DNA of 61,752 nt, taken from assembly GCF_033242365.1 (NCBI RefSeq), contig NZ_BTHK01000018.1:1-61752 (forward strand), read 5' to 3'. How positions within the stretch are numbered: the first letter of the stretch is position 1; every line of letters starts with the position of its first letter. Made by a program: the position numbers and the translations under genes. Positions 52,606 to 60,920 of the stretch are shown piece after piece. The notes under the pieces are model-generated. The model was not told the origin of the DNA and ran no database searches. It worked only from the letters and a program-made list of their open reading frames with translations. The DNA comes from Lachnoanaerobaculum sanguinis (GTDB taxonomy: Bacteria > Bacillota > Clostridia > Lachnospirales > Lachnospiraceae).

Positions 52606-52857
52606 ATTTCCTCCATTTTGACTTCTATTTCACTCTTACAAAGTAAAACTGTCCTTTATTTTTCATTTTGAAGTCAAAACTTCAACTTCAATCCAACTTT
52701 AAGATTAGAAAAAAACCACTATACCGGCGTATGTGGCGAATTCAATACTTAATCTAACTAGTTCCGTGAGATTATACTATGACATACCGTTTATGTCAAG
52801 CGAAAACACTTTAATTGAAGGCAATAAATTTATACTATGATATATTTTACCAAAGAA
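52606..52857 (-). promoter_or_regulatory. greA-lysS promoter and long leader
   Basis: Minus-strand TTGACA (52794-52799), 17-bp spacer, TATAAT (52771-52776): a consensus sigma-A promoter. The leader to the ATG at 52605 is about 160 nt. It contains TTGAAGTTTTGACTTCAAAA, an imperfect inverted repeat, but no T-box or known riboswitch was recognised. Confidence 0.8.
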
Positions 52858-52889
52858 AAAGACAGGCTTGCTCAAGGCCTGTCTTTTAA
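52855..52889. terminator. Terminator downstream of the flavodoxin hairpin array
   Basis: AAAAGACAGGC pairs perfectly with GCCTGTCTTTT around TTGCTCAAG; A/T tracts on both sides make it bidirectional. On the minus strand it would end the DUF3793-flavodoxin transcript after the hairpin array. Confidence 0.8.
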
Positions 52890-52941
52890 GTAAGAGGAAA
52901 TTTCAATATGTGTAACACTGTATATTATCAAATAAGGTTGC

Positions 52942-53064
52942 TCAAGTCTTACTTGATAGTATATGATAGTTCTCACCACCATATTGTTTGTGTAATGACT
53001 TTCACCACTACACTATATATTATGACAGCTTTCACTGTCATATCTTAAATTAGGTTGTCCTAAT
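52942..53064 (-). ncRNA. Array of five small hairpins in the flavodoxin 3' region
   Basis: From the flavodoxin stop, minus strand: ATTAGG-ACAA-CCTAAT (53064-53049), an 8-bp stem with loop TGAAAG (53042-53021), a 9-bp stem with loop TGAAAG (53013-52990), a 9-bp stem with loop TGAGAA (52984-52961), and TCAAGT-AAG-ACTTGA (52956-52942). The central three are spaced about 30 nt apart, with similar loops but different stems. A terminator follows at 52855-52889. It is probably a structured 3' UTR or processed RNA; no known family recognised. Confidence 0.5.
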
Positions 53065-53079
53065 GTAAGACCAAAAAAA

Positions 53080-53508
53080 TTAAAATGCAGCTAACTGCTT
53101 TCCAGCCGCTTCCAATGCAGCTTTTGCATCATCATCAGGCTCAAGGTTTGCTATAATGCCTTCTCCACCGATAATATTTGCTCCGGCATTTTGCATGCGC
53201 TCAACCCATAATCTCATCCACTCTCCATCGCCCCAGTCGTATGAACCGAATAAAAGAATGTTTTTACCTGACACCTTACCTTCTATCTCTGATACAAAGC
53301 TCTCAACTGACTCATCAAGCTCCTCAGCTCCCATTGCAGGACATCCGATAGCAAATGCAGGCTGTGCAAGTAATTCATCTACATTAACACTGTCTACAAA
53401 TACAAGCTCAGGTGTTCCGCCTGCCGCCTTTACTCCTTCAGCTATCACATTTGCCATAGCTTCTGTGTTTCCTGTTGAACTCCAATAAACGATAATTGCT
53501 TTTTCCAT
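53080..53508 (-). CDS. Flavodoxin
   Basis: 142 residues, short-chain flavodoxin. IVYWSSTGNTEAMA is the phosphate-binding loop for FMN, and GSYDWGDGEWMRLW lies at the isoalloxazine site. It carries electrons in place of ferredoxin, often under iron limitation. It follows the DUF3793 gene by 46 nt and shares its promoter with the TTAG-N6-CTAA operator. Behind the stop lies the hairpin array. Confidence 0.95.
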   Translation of the reverse strand: MEKAIIVYWSSTGNTEAMANVIAEGVKAAGGTPELVFVDSVNVDELLAQPAFAIGCPAMGAEELDESVESFVSEIEGKVSGKNILLFGSYDWGDGEWMRLWVERMQNAGANIIGGEGIIANLEPDDDAKAALEAAGKQLAAF

Positions 53509-53554
53509 ATTTTTACTCCTTAAAAGAATATTTTTATAGGCATATAAATCATTA

Positions 53555-54136
53555 TCAACAAGCTATATTCTCAAGCCTGTTTCCGGCTAAGAACTCGTCA
53601 ATAGCAATCTCTCTAGCCTCATCATAGCTTAAAAACTTTTCCCTGGTCTCTTCCAAGTTGCCATATATTTTCCAATACCCGCTATGTAGATACCTCTCTC
53701 CTTTGTTTTCAAGGAAGCCCTTTATATCACATATAGGATATCCTAAAAATACTCCCACCTCATGAGGAAACTCTTTAATTTTATTATAAAAACCGTTCAT
53801 CCTCTGATGCAGTCTGATAAGATTTGATATGAAATCATCTCTCCTATATCCAAACCCTCTTAAATAGTCACTAACCTCTGATCTTTTAAGATACTCTTCA
53901 AGTTCTTTTGCTCTGTATATCAAAACCAAATGTCTCTTCTTACAAGTGCAAAGAATCATCAAGCTGATACTTGTTTTCCTTAGTTTCTCACTTATTATGG
54001 CTAACTCTTTGTCATTTAAAAAGAGCATCCCGGAAATTCTTTTCCCCTTCAATACTGCCGCATTTTGAATGATGAGTCTCAGCTCCACACTGTCATCACT
54101 GCTTGATGCAAGCCTTTTTACTATATCAACGGGCAT
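53555..54136 (-). CDS. DUF3793 family protein
   Basis: 193 residues of the DUF3793 family, seen in anaerobic Firmicutes. The signature FPHEVGVFLGYPICDIKGFLENKGERYL is interrupted only by short variation (about 121-149) and is followed by YWKIYGN. An early CxC (CTCKK) could bind a metal. Function is not established; it often sits beside flavodoxins or iron transport genes, as here. GGAGGTAGGT precedes the ATG. The operator and promoter upstream suggest metal-responsive expression. Confidence 0.88.
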   Translation of the reverse strand: MPVDIVKRLASSSDDSVELRLIIQNAAVLKGKRISGMLFLNDKELAIISEKLRKTSISLMILCTCKKRHLVLIYRAKELEEYLKRSEVSDYLRGFGYRRDDFISNLIRLHQRMNGFYNKIKEFPHEVGVFLGYPICDIKGFLENKGERYLHSGYWKIYGNLEETREKFLSYDEAREIAIDEFLAGNRLENIAC

Positions 54137-54182
54137 ACCTACCTCCGTTTTCTTTATTCTTAAAGAAAATTTATTTACCTTG

Positions 54183-54225
54183 GTTAGTACTCCCTAACTT
54201 TATCATTTTATATGTTCTTTGTCAA
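54183..54225 (-). promoter_or_regulatory. DUF3793-flavodoxin promoter with TTAG-N6-CTAA operator
   Basis: Minus-strand TTGACA (54220-54225), 17-bp spacer, TAAAGT (54197-54202). GTTAGTACTCCCTAAC (54183-54198, plus-strand reading) covers the -10 edge and start site. It matches the site at 6085-6100 in 14 of 16 positions. Confidence 0.7.
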
Positions 54226-54235
54226 TACTTTTTTT

Positions 54236-54886
54236 TCAAAAATCCGCATTAATTTTATAATTTAATTCCATGCCTGTTTTAGGGTGCTTAAAGCTTAAGT
54301 TTACAGCCGCCAAAGAGAGTACTTTATCCTCATCCGCCTTAACATTTGTAAGTCTTTTATTATACTTGTGATCCCCATACAGCGGAAAACCGTGACTTGC
54401 ACATTGAAGTCTTATCTGATGATGTCTTCCGGTTATAAGATTTATTCTAAGTCTTGTAATATATCTGTCGTCCTTCTTATACGACTCCAGTACTTTATAC
54501 TTTAATACAGCTTCTTTAGCTCCTGCAGTACTCTTTTCAACAACTTTACTTACATTGTTATCAAGTTTCTTTATAAAGTCTATAAGCTCTCCTTCATCAC
54601 TCTCAGGAAGTCCGTCTACCAAAGCTTCATAGGTCTTTTCTATATTCTTTTTTCTAAGCTCATTGCAAAGGATTTCTGTGGCTTTTTTATTCTTACCGTA
54701 TACCATTATTCCGTATACCGGCTTATCCAATCTATGTATCACTCCTACATAGGCGTCTTTTCCCATATGCTTTTTTAACAGACTGACCATATCCTCTTCA
54801 AAACTGTTACTGGATTGACTCGATATTCCCCTTGGCTTTACTGTCACTATTACATCTTTATCTTCATACAATATCTTCAGATTCAT
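54236..54886 (-). CDS. RluA-family pseudouridine synthase
   Basis: 216 residues, catalytic domain only, without the N-terminal S4 domain of RluC/RluD. The catalytic motif VIHRLDKPVYGIMVYGK contains the nucleophilic Asp (about residue 49). GRHHQIRLQCASHGFPLYGDHKY is the second family block. It isomerises uridine in rRNA or tRNA; the exact site is unknown. Its start overlaps the GIY-YIG gene by 23 nt, so the two are co-translated. Confidence 0.93.
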   Translation of the reverse strand: MNLKILYEDKDVIVTVKPRGISSQSSNSFEEDMVSLLKKHMGKDAYVGVIHRLDKPVYGIMVYGKNKKATEILCNELRKKNIEKTYEALVDGLPESDEGELIDFIKKLDNNVSKVVEKSTAGAKEAVLKYKVLESYKKDDRYITRLRINLITGRHHQIRLQCASHGFPLYGDHKYNKRLTNVKADEDKVLSLAAVNLSFKHPKTGMELNYKINADF

Positions 54887-55199
54887 CTATCAACATTTCC
54901 TTTTCAAGCTTTGTTAACTGCTTTATTTCATATTCTCTTTGCATTGCCGCAACTTTATCTGCATATACCTCAAAATATACCAATTCCACGGGCAATTTTG
55001 CTCTGGTATATTTAGCACCTTTTCCGGCATTATGAGCCTTGATTCTTTTTGGTATATCGGATGTCCATCCGCAATATAAACTGTTATCATTGCAGCGCAA
55101 AAGATATACAAATGCTTTTTCTTCTAAAAAAGCAGACAAATCGAAAGTCGAATAACCGACTCCCAATCGTCTGCTTACTGTATTTAATTCTGCTTTCAT
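54864..55199 (-). CDS. GIY-YIG nuclease-family protein (UPF0213/YhbQ-like)
   Basis: 111 residues from ATG 55199, which overlaps the serine acetyltransferase stop (TAATG). The GIY-YIG-like core reads FVYLLRCNDNSLYCGWTSD, with Arg in KRIKAHNAGKGAKYTR and Glu in VYFEVYADK as likely catalytic or metal residues. Stand-alone members of this type are presumed DNA nucleases with unclear cellular role. The first 25 residues are a loose extension (LNTVSRRLGVGYSTFDLSAF); a start further in cannot be excluded. Confidence 0.88.
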   Translation of the reverse strand: MKAELNTVSRRLGVGYSTFDLSAFLEEKAFVYLLRCNDNSLYCGWTSDIPKRIKAHNAGKGAKYTRAKLPVELVYFEVYADKVAAMQREYEIKQLTKLEKEMLIDESEDIV

Positions 55200-55903
55200 T
55201 AGATTACCCAATCGGCAAACTCTGTGGTATCTCTACCGTCTTCCAGACAGCTTGTATCAATACCGTTTTGATTCAGCAGTTCTTCCATTTTTCTTATTCT
55301 CTCATTCATTATATCTATGGTCTCGGCAAGCTTTGAAATATCCGCATTTACCTGTGCCAGTTTATGCTTCTTTTCAACAACCTGACCGTTTAATCTTACA
55401 GGCTTTGCGGGAATACCCACAGCTGTAGAATCACTTTCAAGAGGTTTTAATAAAACCGAATTTGCTCCTATTGATGCATTGTCTCCAACCTCAAATGATC
55501 CCAGTATTTTCGCACCGGCACCGACCATTACATTCTTTCCAAGTGTAGGATGTCTTTTCCCCTTGGCGGTTCCTACACCTCCGAGAGTCACTCCTTGATA
55601 CAGTGTACAGTTGTCACCAACTACCGCTGTTTCTCCGATTACAATACCTGCACCATGATCTATAAGTACTCCGCTGCCTATTTCAGCCCCCGGATGTATC
55701 TCTATCATTGTAAAAAATCTTGAAATCTGTGATATCCATCTTGCTATAAAAAACATATGCTTTTTATAGAACCAATGTGCAATTCTATGCATAATCAATG
55801 CATGTACGCCTTGATATAAAAATAAAACTTCAAACGCACTTCTGGCTGCCGGATCCCTATCCTTTACAGCCTGTACATCTTTCCAAACATCTTTGAAAAA
55901 CAT
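55199..55903 (-). CDS. cysE: Serine O-acetyltransferase
   Basis: 234 residues from ATG 55903, which has GGAGAG nearby; a start at 55927 would leave no binding site. An N-terminal helical domain (VLFLYQGVHALIMHRIAHWFYKK in two parts) precedes left-handed beta-helix repeats: GVLIDHGAGIVIGETAVVG, GAGAKILGSFEVGDNA. His in DHGAGIVIG is catalytic. It makes O-acetylserine from serine and acetyl-CoA for cysteine synthesis. It follows a Cof-type phosphatase by 33 nt. Confidence 0.93.
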   Translation of the reverse strand: MFFKDVWKDVQAVKDRDPAARSAFEVLFLYQGVHALIMHRIAHWFYKKHMFFIARWISQISRFFTMIEIHPGAEIGSGVLIDHGAGIVIGETAVVGDNCTLYQGVTLGGVGTAKGKRHPTLGKNVMVGAGAKILGSFEVGDNASIGANSVLLKPLESDSTAVGIPAKPVRLNGQVVEKKHKLAQVNADISKLAETIDIMNERIRKMEELLNQNGIDTSCLEDGRDTTEFADWVI

Positions 55904-55936
55904 AATCTCTCCAAATACTAATGTCAATGAAAGTAA

Positions 55937-56734
55937 CTATATAAGTTCAAGCTCTTTCATTGATAAATATATCCCATCTTCTGATACTTTTTTTGCAAAG
56001 TATGTAGCATATTCTTCCAATGCGGTATCATGCTCCCCAAGAAGTATTCTGTTCCCGGCTCCGCATGTAAACATCGGCAAATCATTCATACTATCCCCAA
56101 ATACATAAGCATCTTCCAATGCTATATTGTAATAATCCAGCACTTGAAGTACAGCTTTTCCCTTTGAACAAGGATATGGCACACATTCATAAAATCCTGC
56201 GCCTCGATCTATTATATCAAAATCATCGCATTCAGCAAAAAATGATTTCAGATCACTCCTTGAAAATCTCGGATCATCTATAATACAGAATTTATCAAAG
56301 TCATAATCATCCTTTTCAAATTCTCCCACAGACGGTTCTATAGTGGAACATATCGCATCAAATATATTCTCTGTAATCTCAGGATATACAAAAGGTTTGG
56401 CAGGAAAATAAATTCCCTGCCTCGCCTCAAGCATACCTTCAACATTAAATTTCTTTAACAGCTTTTTTATTTCAATGCCTCTGTTATGATCTATCCTCTT
56501 CTCAAAGATGGTCTTGTCTCCGACAACTATCTGTGTTCCACATCCACAAATATAACCGTCCATATTAAATCTGTTTTTAATATTTCCTATTATACATTCT
56601 ACTCTTCCGGTATTTATAAATGTCAAATGTCCGGCAGCTCTCGCTTCTTCTATGGCTTTTAATGCGGATTTCGGCACCTGTTTGGTATCATTGTCAATCA
56701 AGGTACCATCTATATCAAAGAACAGTGCTTTCAT
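55937..56734 (-). CDS. Cof-type HAD-IIB phosphatase
   Basis: 265 residues. HAD motifs: FFDIDGTLIDND (nucleophile Asp near 7), FINTGR, the Lys in CSKGKAVL, and VFGDSMNDLPMF. The C2B cap contains GYICGCGTQIVVGDKTIFEK. Sugar-phosphate or similar phosphatase; substrate unknown. Its ATG overlaps the stop of the FKBP-type lipoprotein gene by one base (TAATG), so they are translationally coupled. It differs clearly from the other Cof enzyme at 15063-15908. Confidence 0.92.
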   Translation of the reverse strand: MKALFFDIDGTLIDNDTKQVPKSALKAIEEARAAGHLTFINTGRVECIIGNIKNRFNMDGYICGCGTQIVVGDKTIFEKRIDHNRGIEIKKLLKKFNVEGMLEARQGIYFPAKPFVYPEITENIFDAICSTIEPSVGEFEKDDYDFDKFCIIDDPRFSRSDLKSFFAECDDFDIIDRGAGFYECVPYPCSKGKAVLQVLDYYNIALEDAYVFGDSMNDLPMFTCGAGNRILLGEHDTALEEYATYFAKKVSEDGIYLSMKELELI

Positions 56735-57963
56735 TACTGTGCCGCCTCACTGCCTTCAGCAGCTGCACTCTCGGAAGCTTCGCTTTCTCCCTCAGCTGTA
56801 GTCTCTTCATTTGCACCTTCAGCGCTTGCGCCCTCTTCACTGCCCATAGTCTCACCGTTGATGTTTACTGTAACATCTGTTCTCTTGGCATTGTCAAGGA
56901 TAAAGTTTACAACTTTATATGTCTTGGCTGTTTCTTCAACATCATCTTTACCATACTGCTGTATAAGCTCATCTTTTGTCAAAGAACCGCCGTTTAAATC
57001 TACAACTACCTGGTAATCCTCATCTGTAAGAGACATTTTCTCTTTCTTATAGATTTCTCTTGTGACAATAACCTGCTTAACATAGCTTTCAGCCTGATTT
57101 CTGATCTGTGTTTTGAGTTCATCCGCACTCATGCCGTAAGCTGAAGCATACTGATCAAGGTCCATACCGTACTGTGTGATCATATTATCGATAGGCTTAT
57201 AGATATTATTATATTCAAAATCAATAGCCTCATCCTTCATTTCAAATTTTGAATCTGCAATTACGGTAGCAATCGCATTGTACTGATCCTGTGACTTTGC
57301 GCTCTTGCTTCTTTGTTCCTCAAGTTTTGCCTTCACGGCAGCTCTAAACTCATCTACTGTTTTCTGCTCACCGTTCGTATGCTTATTTACCCACTCATCT
57401 GTAAGAGTTGCAGGAGATGACACTGATATTGAATTTATCTTCACATCAAATACCACTGCGGCTCCGGCTAAATCGGCATTATTATAATCCTTAGGGAATG
57501 TAAGATCAAGTTTTACATCTTCTCCGATGCTGTGACCTATAAGTCCTGCCTCAAATCCTTCGATAAAGCTGTTGCTTCCGATTACCAAATTATAACCTGT
57601 TGCAGATCCTCCGTCAAAGGCAACTCCGTCCTTTGTTCCGGTGTAGTCTATATTTACCGTATCACCTTCCTGTACGGCTCTGTCTGTTACTTCAACCACA
57701 TCTGGATCTTGCGTTAATTCAGTATTTATCTGTGCTTCCACATCCTGATCACTTACACTTGTATCGATATTAGGTATTTCAACACCGACATACTTTCCAA
57801 GCTCGGCTGTACCGTAATCACTTGGTCTTTTAACATCTGCATTTGCCTTTGATTCTCCCTCTGCTGTTGTCTGAGTCTCAGTAGTATCTTTTTTTTGTAT
57901 ACCACATGCACTCATTGTAGCTACAACAACCATTCCTATCAAAGCTAACTTTTTTAATTTCAT
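56734..57963 (-). CDS. FKBP/trigger-factor-like peptidyl-prolyl isomerase lipoprotein
   Basis: 409 residues from ATG 57963. Signal peptide with lipobox TMSAC, so lipid-anchored outside the membrane. The FKBP domain (about 105-190) shows VNIDYTGTKDGVAFDGG and FIEGFEAGLIGHSIGE, like the isomerase domain of trigger factor. Trigger-factor C-terminal-type helices follow (YVKQVIVTREIYKKEKM). The tail is a low-complexity Glu/Ala/Ser segment ending EGSEAAQ. It should help fold exported proteins. GAGAGG lies nine bases before the ATG; the long frame to 57987 has no better site. Confidence 0.92.
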   Translation of the reverse strand: MKLKKLALIGMVVVATMSACGIQKKDTTETQTTAEGESKANADVKRPSDYGTAELGKYVGVEIPNIDTSVSDQDVEAQINTELTQDPDVVEVTDRAVQEGDTVNIDYTGTKDGVAFDGGSATGYNLVIGSNSFIEGFEAGLIGHSIGEDVKLDLTFPKDYNNADLAGAAVVFDVKINSISVSSPATLTDEWVNKHTNGEQKTVDEFRAAVKAKLEEQRSKSAKSQDQYNAIATVIADSKFEMKDEAIDFEYNNIYKPIDNMITQYGMDLDQYASAYGMSADELKTQIRNQAESYVKQVIVTREIYKKEKMSLTDEDYQVVVDLNGGSLTKDELIQQYGKDDVEETAKTYKVVNFILDNAKRTDVTVNINGETMGSEEGASAEGANEETTAEGESEASESAAAEGSEAAQ

Positions 57964-57993
57964 AAATAAAAACCTCTCACCCTGCACCTGACA

Positions 57994-59388
57994 TTATAAA
58001 TAAAACGCCTTAAATGCAAGATATGTATTATATAAATCTAATTTTGATATCACCTCATATGGTGAATGCATAGAGATTACGGGAACTCCCAAATCTACTA
58101 CATCTATATTCATCATTGCGACATACTGAGCAATGGTACCGCCACCACCAACGTCAAGGGCGCCCAATTCTCCTATCTGCCAATGTACATTGTTTTCTTC
58201 CATTATTGATATAACTTTATTCATAAACTCTGCACTTGCATCTGATGAAGAAGACTTTCCTCTTGAACCTGTATACTTTGTAAGTACACAACCTCTGTTC
58301 AGATATGATGAGTTGTTAGGTTCAAACACATCAGGGAAAGTAGGATCAAATGCGGCATTTACATCTGATGAAAGACATGATGATTTTTCACACACTTCTT
58401 TTACATCAGCGCCGAATCCCTGTGACAAATACTCTATATAATCATACACAAAGTGAGAATGAAGTCCTGTATTTCCTGCTGAACCTATCTCCTCTTTGTC
58501 TGCAAGTATTGTAAGTGTTGTATACTTCGGATTCTTTGCTTCAATCTCCGCTATAAGCGCAGGATAAGCACAGACTCTGTCATCATGACCGTATCCTCCT
58601 ACAAGTGAACGATCAAGGCCAATATCTCTTGCCTTTGTCGCAGGGACAAATTCTATCTCCGCTCTTGCAAAATCTCTCTCTGTAACACCGTACATATTAT
58701 TTAATATTTCAAGTGTCTTAAGCTTTACAGCCTCTTTTACATCATCGGTATCATCAAACGGCAATGTTCCGAGGAAAATATTTAATTCCTCACCTTTGAT
58801 ACCTTCCGACAGTTTTCTTTGATCTTGTTTGCTTGAAAGATGAGGAAGCAAATCACTTATATAAAATACCGGATCCTCTTCTTTTTCACCAAGATTTATC
58901 TCAACAAAACTGCCGTCTTTTCTAAATATAACACCATGCATTGAAAGCGGTATGGTTGCCCACTGATACTTTCTTATTCCACCATAGTAATGAGTTTTGA
59001 AATATGATATCTCACTCTTTTCATAGAGCGGATTAGGCCTGAGATCAAGTCTTGGAGAATCAATATGTGCTCCGTTAATCCTTAAACCTTCAGTGATAGG
59101 CTCACTACCTATTGTAGATGCAAGTATTGCTTTTTTTCTGTTTACTTTATATACCTTATCCCCGGCTTTATAGCTCTTTTTAGGGTCAAAGACTGTATAT
59201 CCGTTTGCCTCAAGTAAGCTGACAGCTTCTTTTACCACTTCTCTCTCGGTCTTTGACTTATCTAAAAATTTCTTATAGCCTTCAGCAAACTCCTGAGCTT
59301 TTGAAATTTGCTCAGGAGACACTTTTGCTATATGAGGATATTCAAATGAAAGTTCTTTTTGCAGAGCTTTTGCTTTACTTTCTGCCAT
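57994..59388 (-). CDS. M18-family aminopeptidase
   Basis: 464 residues. Zinc ligands and catalytic residues: INGAHIDSPRLDLRP (His, Asp), DKEEIGSAGNTGL (Glu-Glu), and MHSPYEV (His) near the end, all typical of M18 metallopeptidases such as DAP and yeast Ape1. It cleaves N-terminal, often acidic, residues from peptides in the cytoplasm as a large oligomer. It lies 12 nt behind the S1-domain gene and 30 nt before the lipoprotein isomerase gene, so it belongs to the same run. Confidence 0.95.
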   Translation of the reverse strand: MAESKAKALQKELSFEYPHIAKVSPEQISKAQEFAEGYKKFLDKSKTEREVVKEAVSLLEANGYTVFDPKKSYKAGDKVYKVNRKKAILASTIGSEPITEGLRINGAHIDSPRLDLRPNPLYEKSEISYFKTHYYGGIRKYQWATIPLSMHGVIFRKDGSFVEINLGEKEEDPVFYISDLLPHLSSKQDQRKLSEGIKGEELNIFLGTLPFDDTDDVKEAVKLKTLEILNNMYGVTERDFARAEIEFVPATKARDIGLDRSLVGGYGHDDRVCAYPALIAEIEAKNPKYTTLTILADKEEIGSAGNTGLHSHFVYDYIEYLSQGFGADVKEVCEKSSCLSSDVNAAFDPTFPDVFEPNNSSYLNRGCVLTKYTGSRGKSSSSDASAEFMNKVISIMEENNVHWQIGELGALDVGGGGTIAQYVAMMNIDVVDLGVPVISMHSPYEVISKLDLYNTYLAFKAFYL

Positions 59389-59400
59389 ACGAACACTCCT

Positions 59401-60099
59401 TTAGTCTAATTTAATATCCTTTAATAATCCTGCCAAAGATGTAGATGCAACTCCCTTTTCTACATATTTAAAGCCCTTTGAAGGATCCTTAGGTTCTACA
59501 TTCTCCTCAAGTGCTTTCTTTGAAAGTGAAATCTTACCATCTTTAATACCTGTTACTTTAACCTTTACAGTCTCACCCTCTTTAAGTACTGCAGCAGGGT
59601 TCTTTACTCTCTGGTTTGAAATCTGTGATACATGGAGTAATCCTGAGATTCCGTCTCCAAGATCGATGAAAGCACCGTAATCCTTGATTGAATCAACCTT
59701 ACCCTCAAGTACATCTCCAACCTTAACGCTGTCAAGCTTAGCCTGTCTCTCCTTCTTAGCCTCTTCCTTCTCAATTGCTCTGTGGCTAAGAACAAGTTTC
59801 TTCTTAGCAGGTTCAGATGTAATTACTACAACTTCAAGGCTCTTACCGAGGAACTCGTCAAGATTCTCTACATACTGTGTAGATAGCTGACTTGCAGGAA
59901 TAAATGCTCTTACTTCCTCTAAGAAAGCGATACATCCGCCCTTAACAACCTCTGTAATTTTAACCTTTGCAACTGTCTTCTCAGCTAACATTTTTTCAAA
60001 GACATCCCACTTTCCTGCATCCGGATCTTCTTTTGTATCCATAGTTTTATATGATTCTTCAAGCTCCTTCTCAAAATCCTTCATTGTCTCTTCTGCCAT
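59401..60099 (-). CDS. S1 RNA-binding domain protein (RpsA-like)
   Basis: 232 residues from ATG 60099, with GGAGG five bases upstream; the frame extends to a TTG at 60111 that would include this site. Two S1 domains: one incomplete (about 45-110, CIAFLEEVRAFIPASQLS) and one full (about 130-200, GKVDSIKDYGAFIDLGDGIS, LLHVSQISNQRV). The length is about half of a four-domain ribosomal S1, matching short Firmicutes S1 homologues that bind mRNA or ribosomes. Confidence 0.92.
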   Translation of the reverse strand: MAEETMKDFEKELEESYKTMDTKEDPDAGKWDVFEKMLAEKTVAKVKITEVVKGGCIAFLEEVRAFIPASQLSTQYVENLDEFLGKSLEVVVITSEPAKKKLVLSHRAIEKEEAKKERQAKLDSVKVGDVLEGKVDSIKDYGAFIDLGDGISGLLHVSQISNQRVKNPAAVLKEGETVKVKVTGIKDGKISLSKKALEENVEPKDPSKGFKYVEKGVASTSLAGLLKDIKLD

Positions 60100-60225
60100 G
60101 TTGACCTCCAAAATATTTTATTTCGTTTTAATAACAGCAATTTTACCTTGCTTGCTTTCTTTCATAAAACAATAGATATTATTATATCACATCTTTACTG
60201 CATTTGACTATAGCTGCAGCAAATA

Positions 60226-60259
60226 TTAAAAAGCTCCCCGATTGAGCTGTCGGGGAGTA
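60226..60259 (-). terminator. Terminator of rubrerythrin
   Basis: CTCCCCGA (60234-60241) pairs perfectly with TCGGGGAG (60250-60257), followed by a T run on the minus strand. Confidence 0.88.
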
Positions 60260-60313
60260 TATATCTAATTTAAGATTTTACAATATTGTGAAGATGTTTC
60301 GTAAACCCAAATA

Positions 60314-60850
60314 TTAATAGTTTACAGTCATTCTCTCAAAGTATGCCTGTGGATGAGCACATACAGGACATACTGTAGGAGCGTCAGCACCCTCGTGGAT
60401 ATATCCACAGTTACGGCACTTCCATCCAAGAGGAGCGTCTCCCTTGAAAGTTCCATCATTCTTTAAATGCTCAAGAAGCTGAAGATATCTCTTCTCGTGG
60501 CTTGCCTCAACCTTTGCTACAAGCTCAAACTTCTTTGCAAGAGCCTCAAATCCTTCTTCTCTTGCTTCTCTTGCCATACGAGCATACATATCTGTCCACT
60601 CAAAGTTCTCACCTGCTGCCGCATCTACAAGGTTCTCCTCAGGTGTTCCGATTCCGTGGAACTCCTTAAACCACATCTTTGCATGCTCTTTCTCCTGCTC
60701 TGCTGTCTCAAGGTAAAGAGCTGCCATCTGCTCATATCCTGCCTTCTTAGCTACTGAAGCGTAATATGTATACTTATTTCTAGCCTGTGACTCACCTGCA
60801 AATGCATCCATTAAGTTCTTCTCTGTTTTTGTTCCTGCGTACTTTGACAT
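60314..60850 (-). CDS. rbr: Rubrerythrin
   Basis: 178 residues. The N-terminal ferritin-like diiron domain has two ExxH motifs (LETAEQEKEHAK, LVAKVEASHEKRY) plus Glu in AFAGESQARNKY. The C-terminal rubredoxin domain has CRNCGYIHEG and CPVCAHPQAYF, four cysteines for Fe. It reduces hydrogen peroxide in anaerobes with electrons from rubredoxin. It lies 70 nt after the PerR-like regulator gene, the usual arrangement, and GGAGGAAAT precedes its ATG. Confidence 0.97.
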   Translation of the reverse strand: MSKYAGTKTEKNLMDAFAGESQARNKYTYYASVAKKAGYEQMAALYLETAEQEKEHAKMWFKEFHGIGTPEENLVDAAAGENFEWTDMYARMAREAREEGFEALAKKFELVAKVEASHEKRYLQLLEHLKNDGTFKGDAPLGWKCRNCGYIHEGADAPTVCPVCAHPQAYFERMTVNY

Positions 60851-60920
60851 AAAAATTTCCTCCTAATAAATATCAAAATTACTATATTGATATGAAATGC
60901 CGACTTAAAAGATTCAAAGG

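Noticed and set aside
52606..52770. T-box riboswitch for lysS
   Set aside because: The long leader precedes greA, and no T-box sequence (TGG near a terminator/antiterminator pair) was seen.
52942..53064. Possible CRISPR-like array because of 30-nt periodicity
   Set aside because: Only the loops repeat; the stems differ, there are no identical direct repeats of 20 nt or more, and no cas genes are present.
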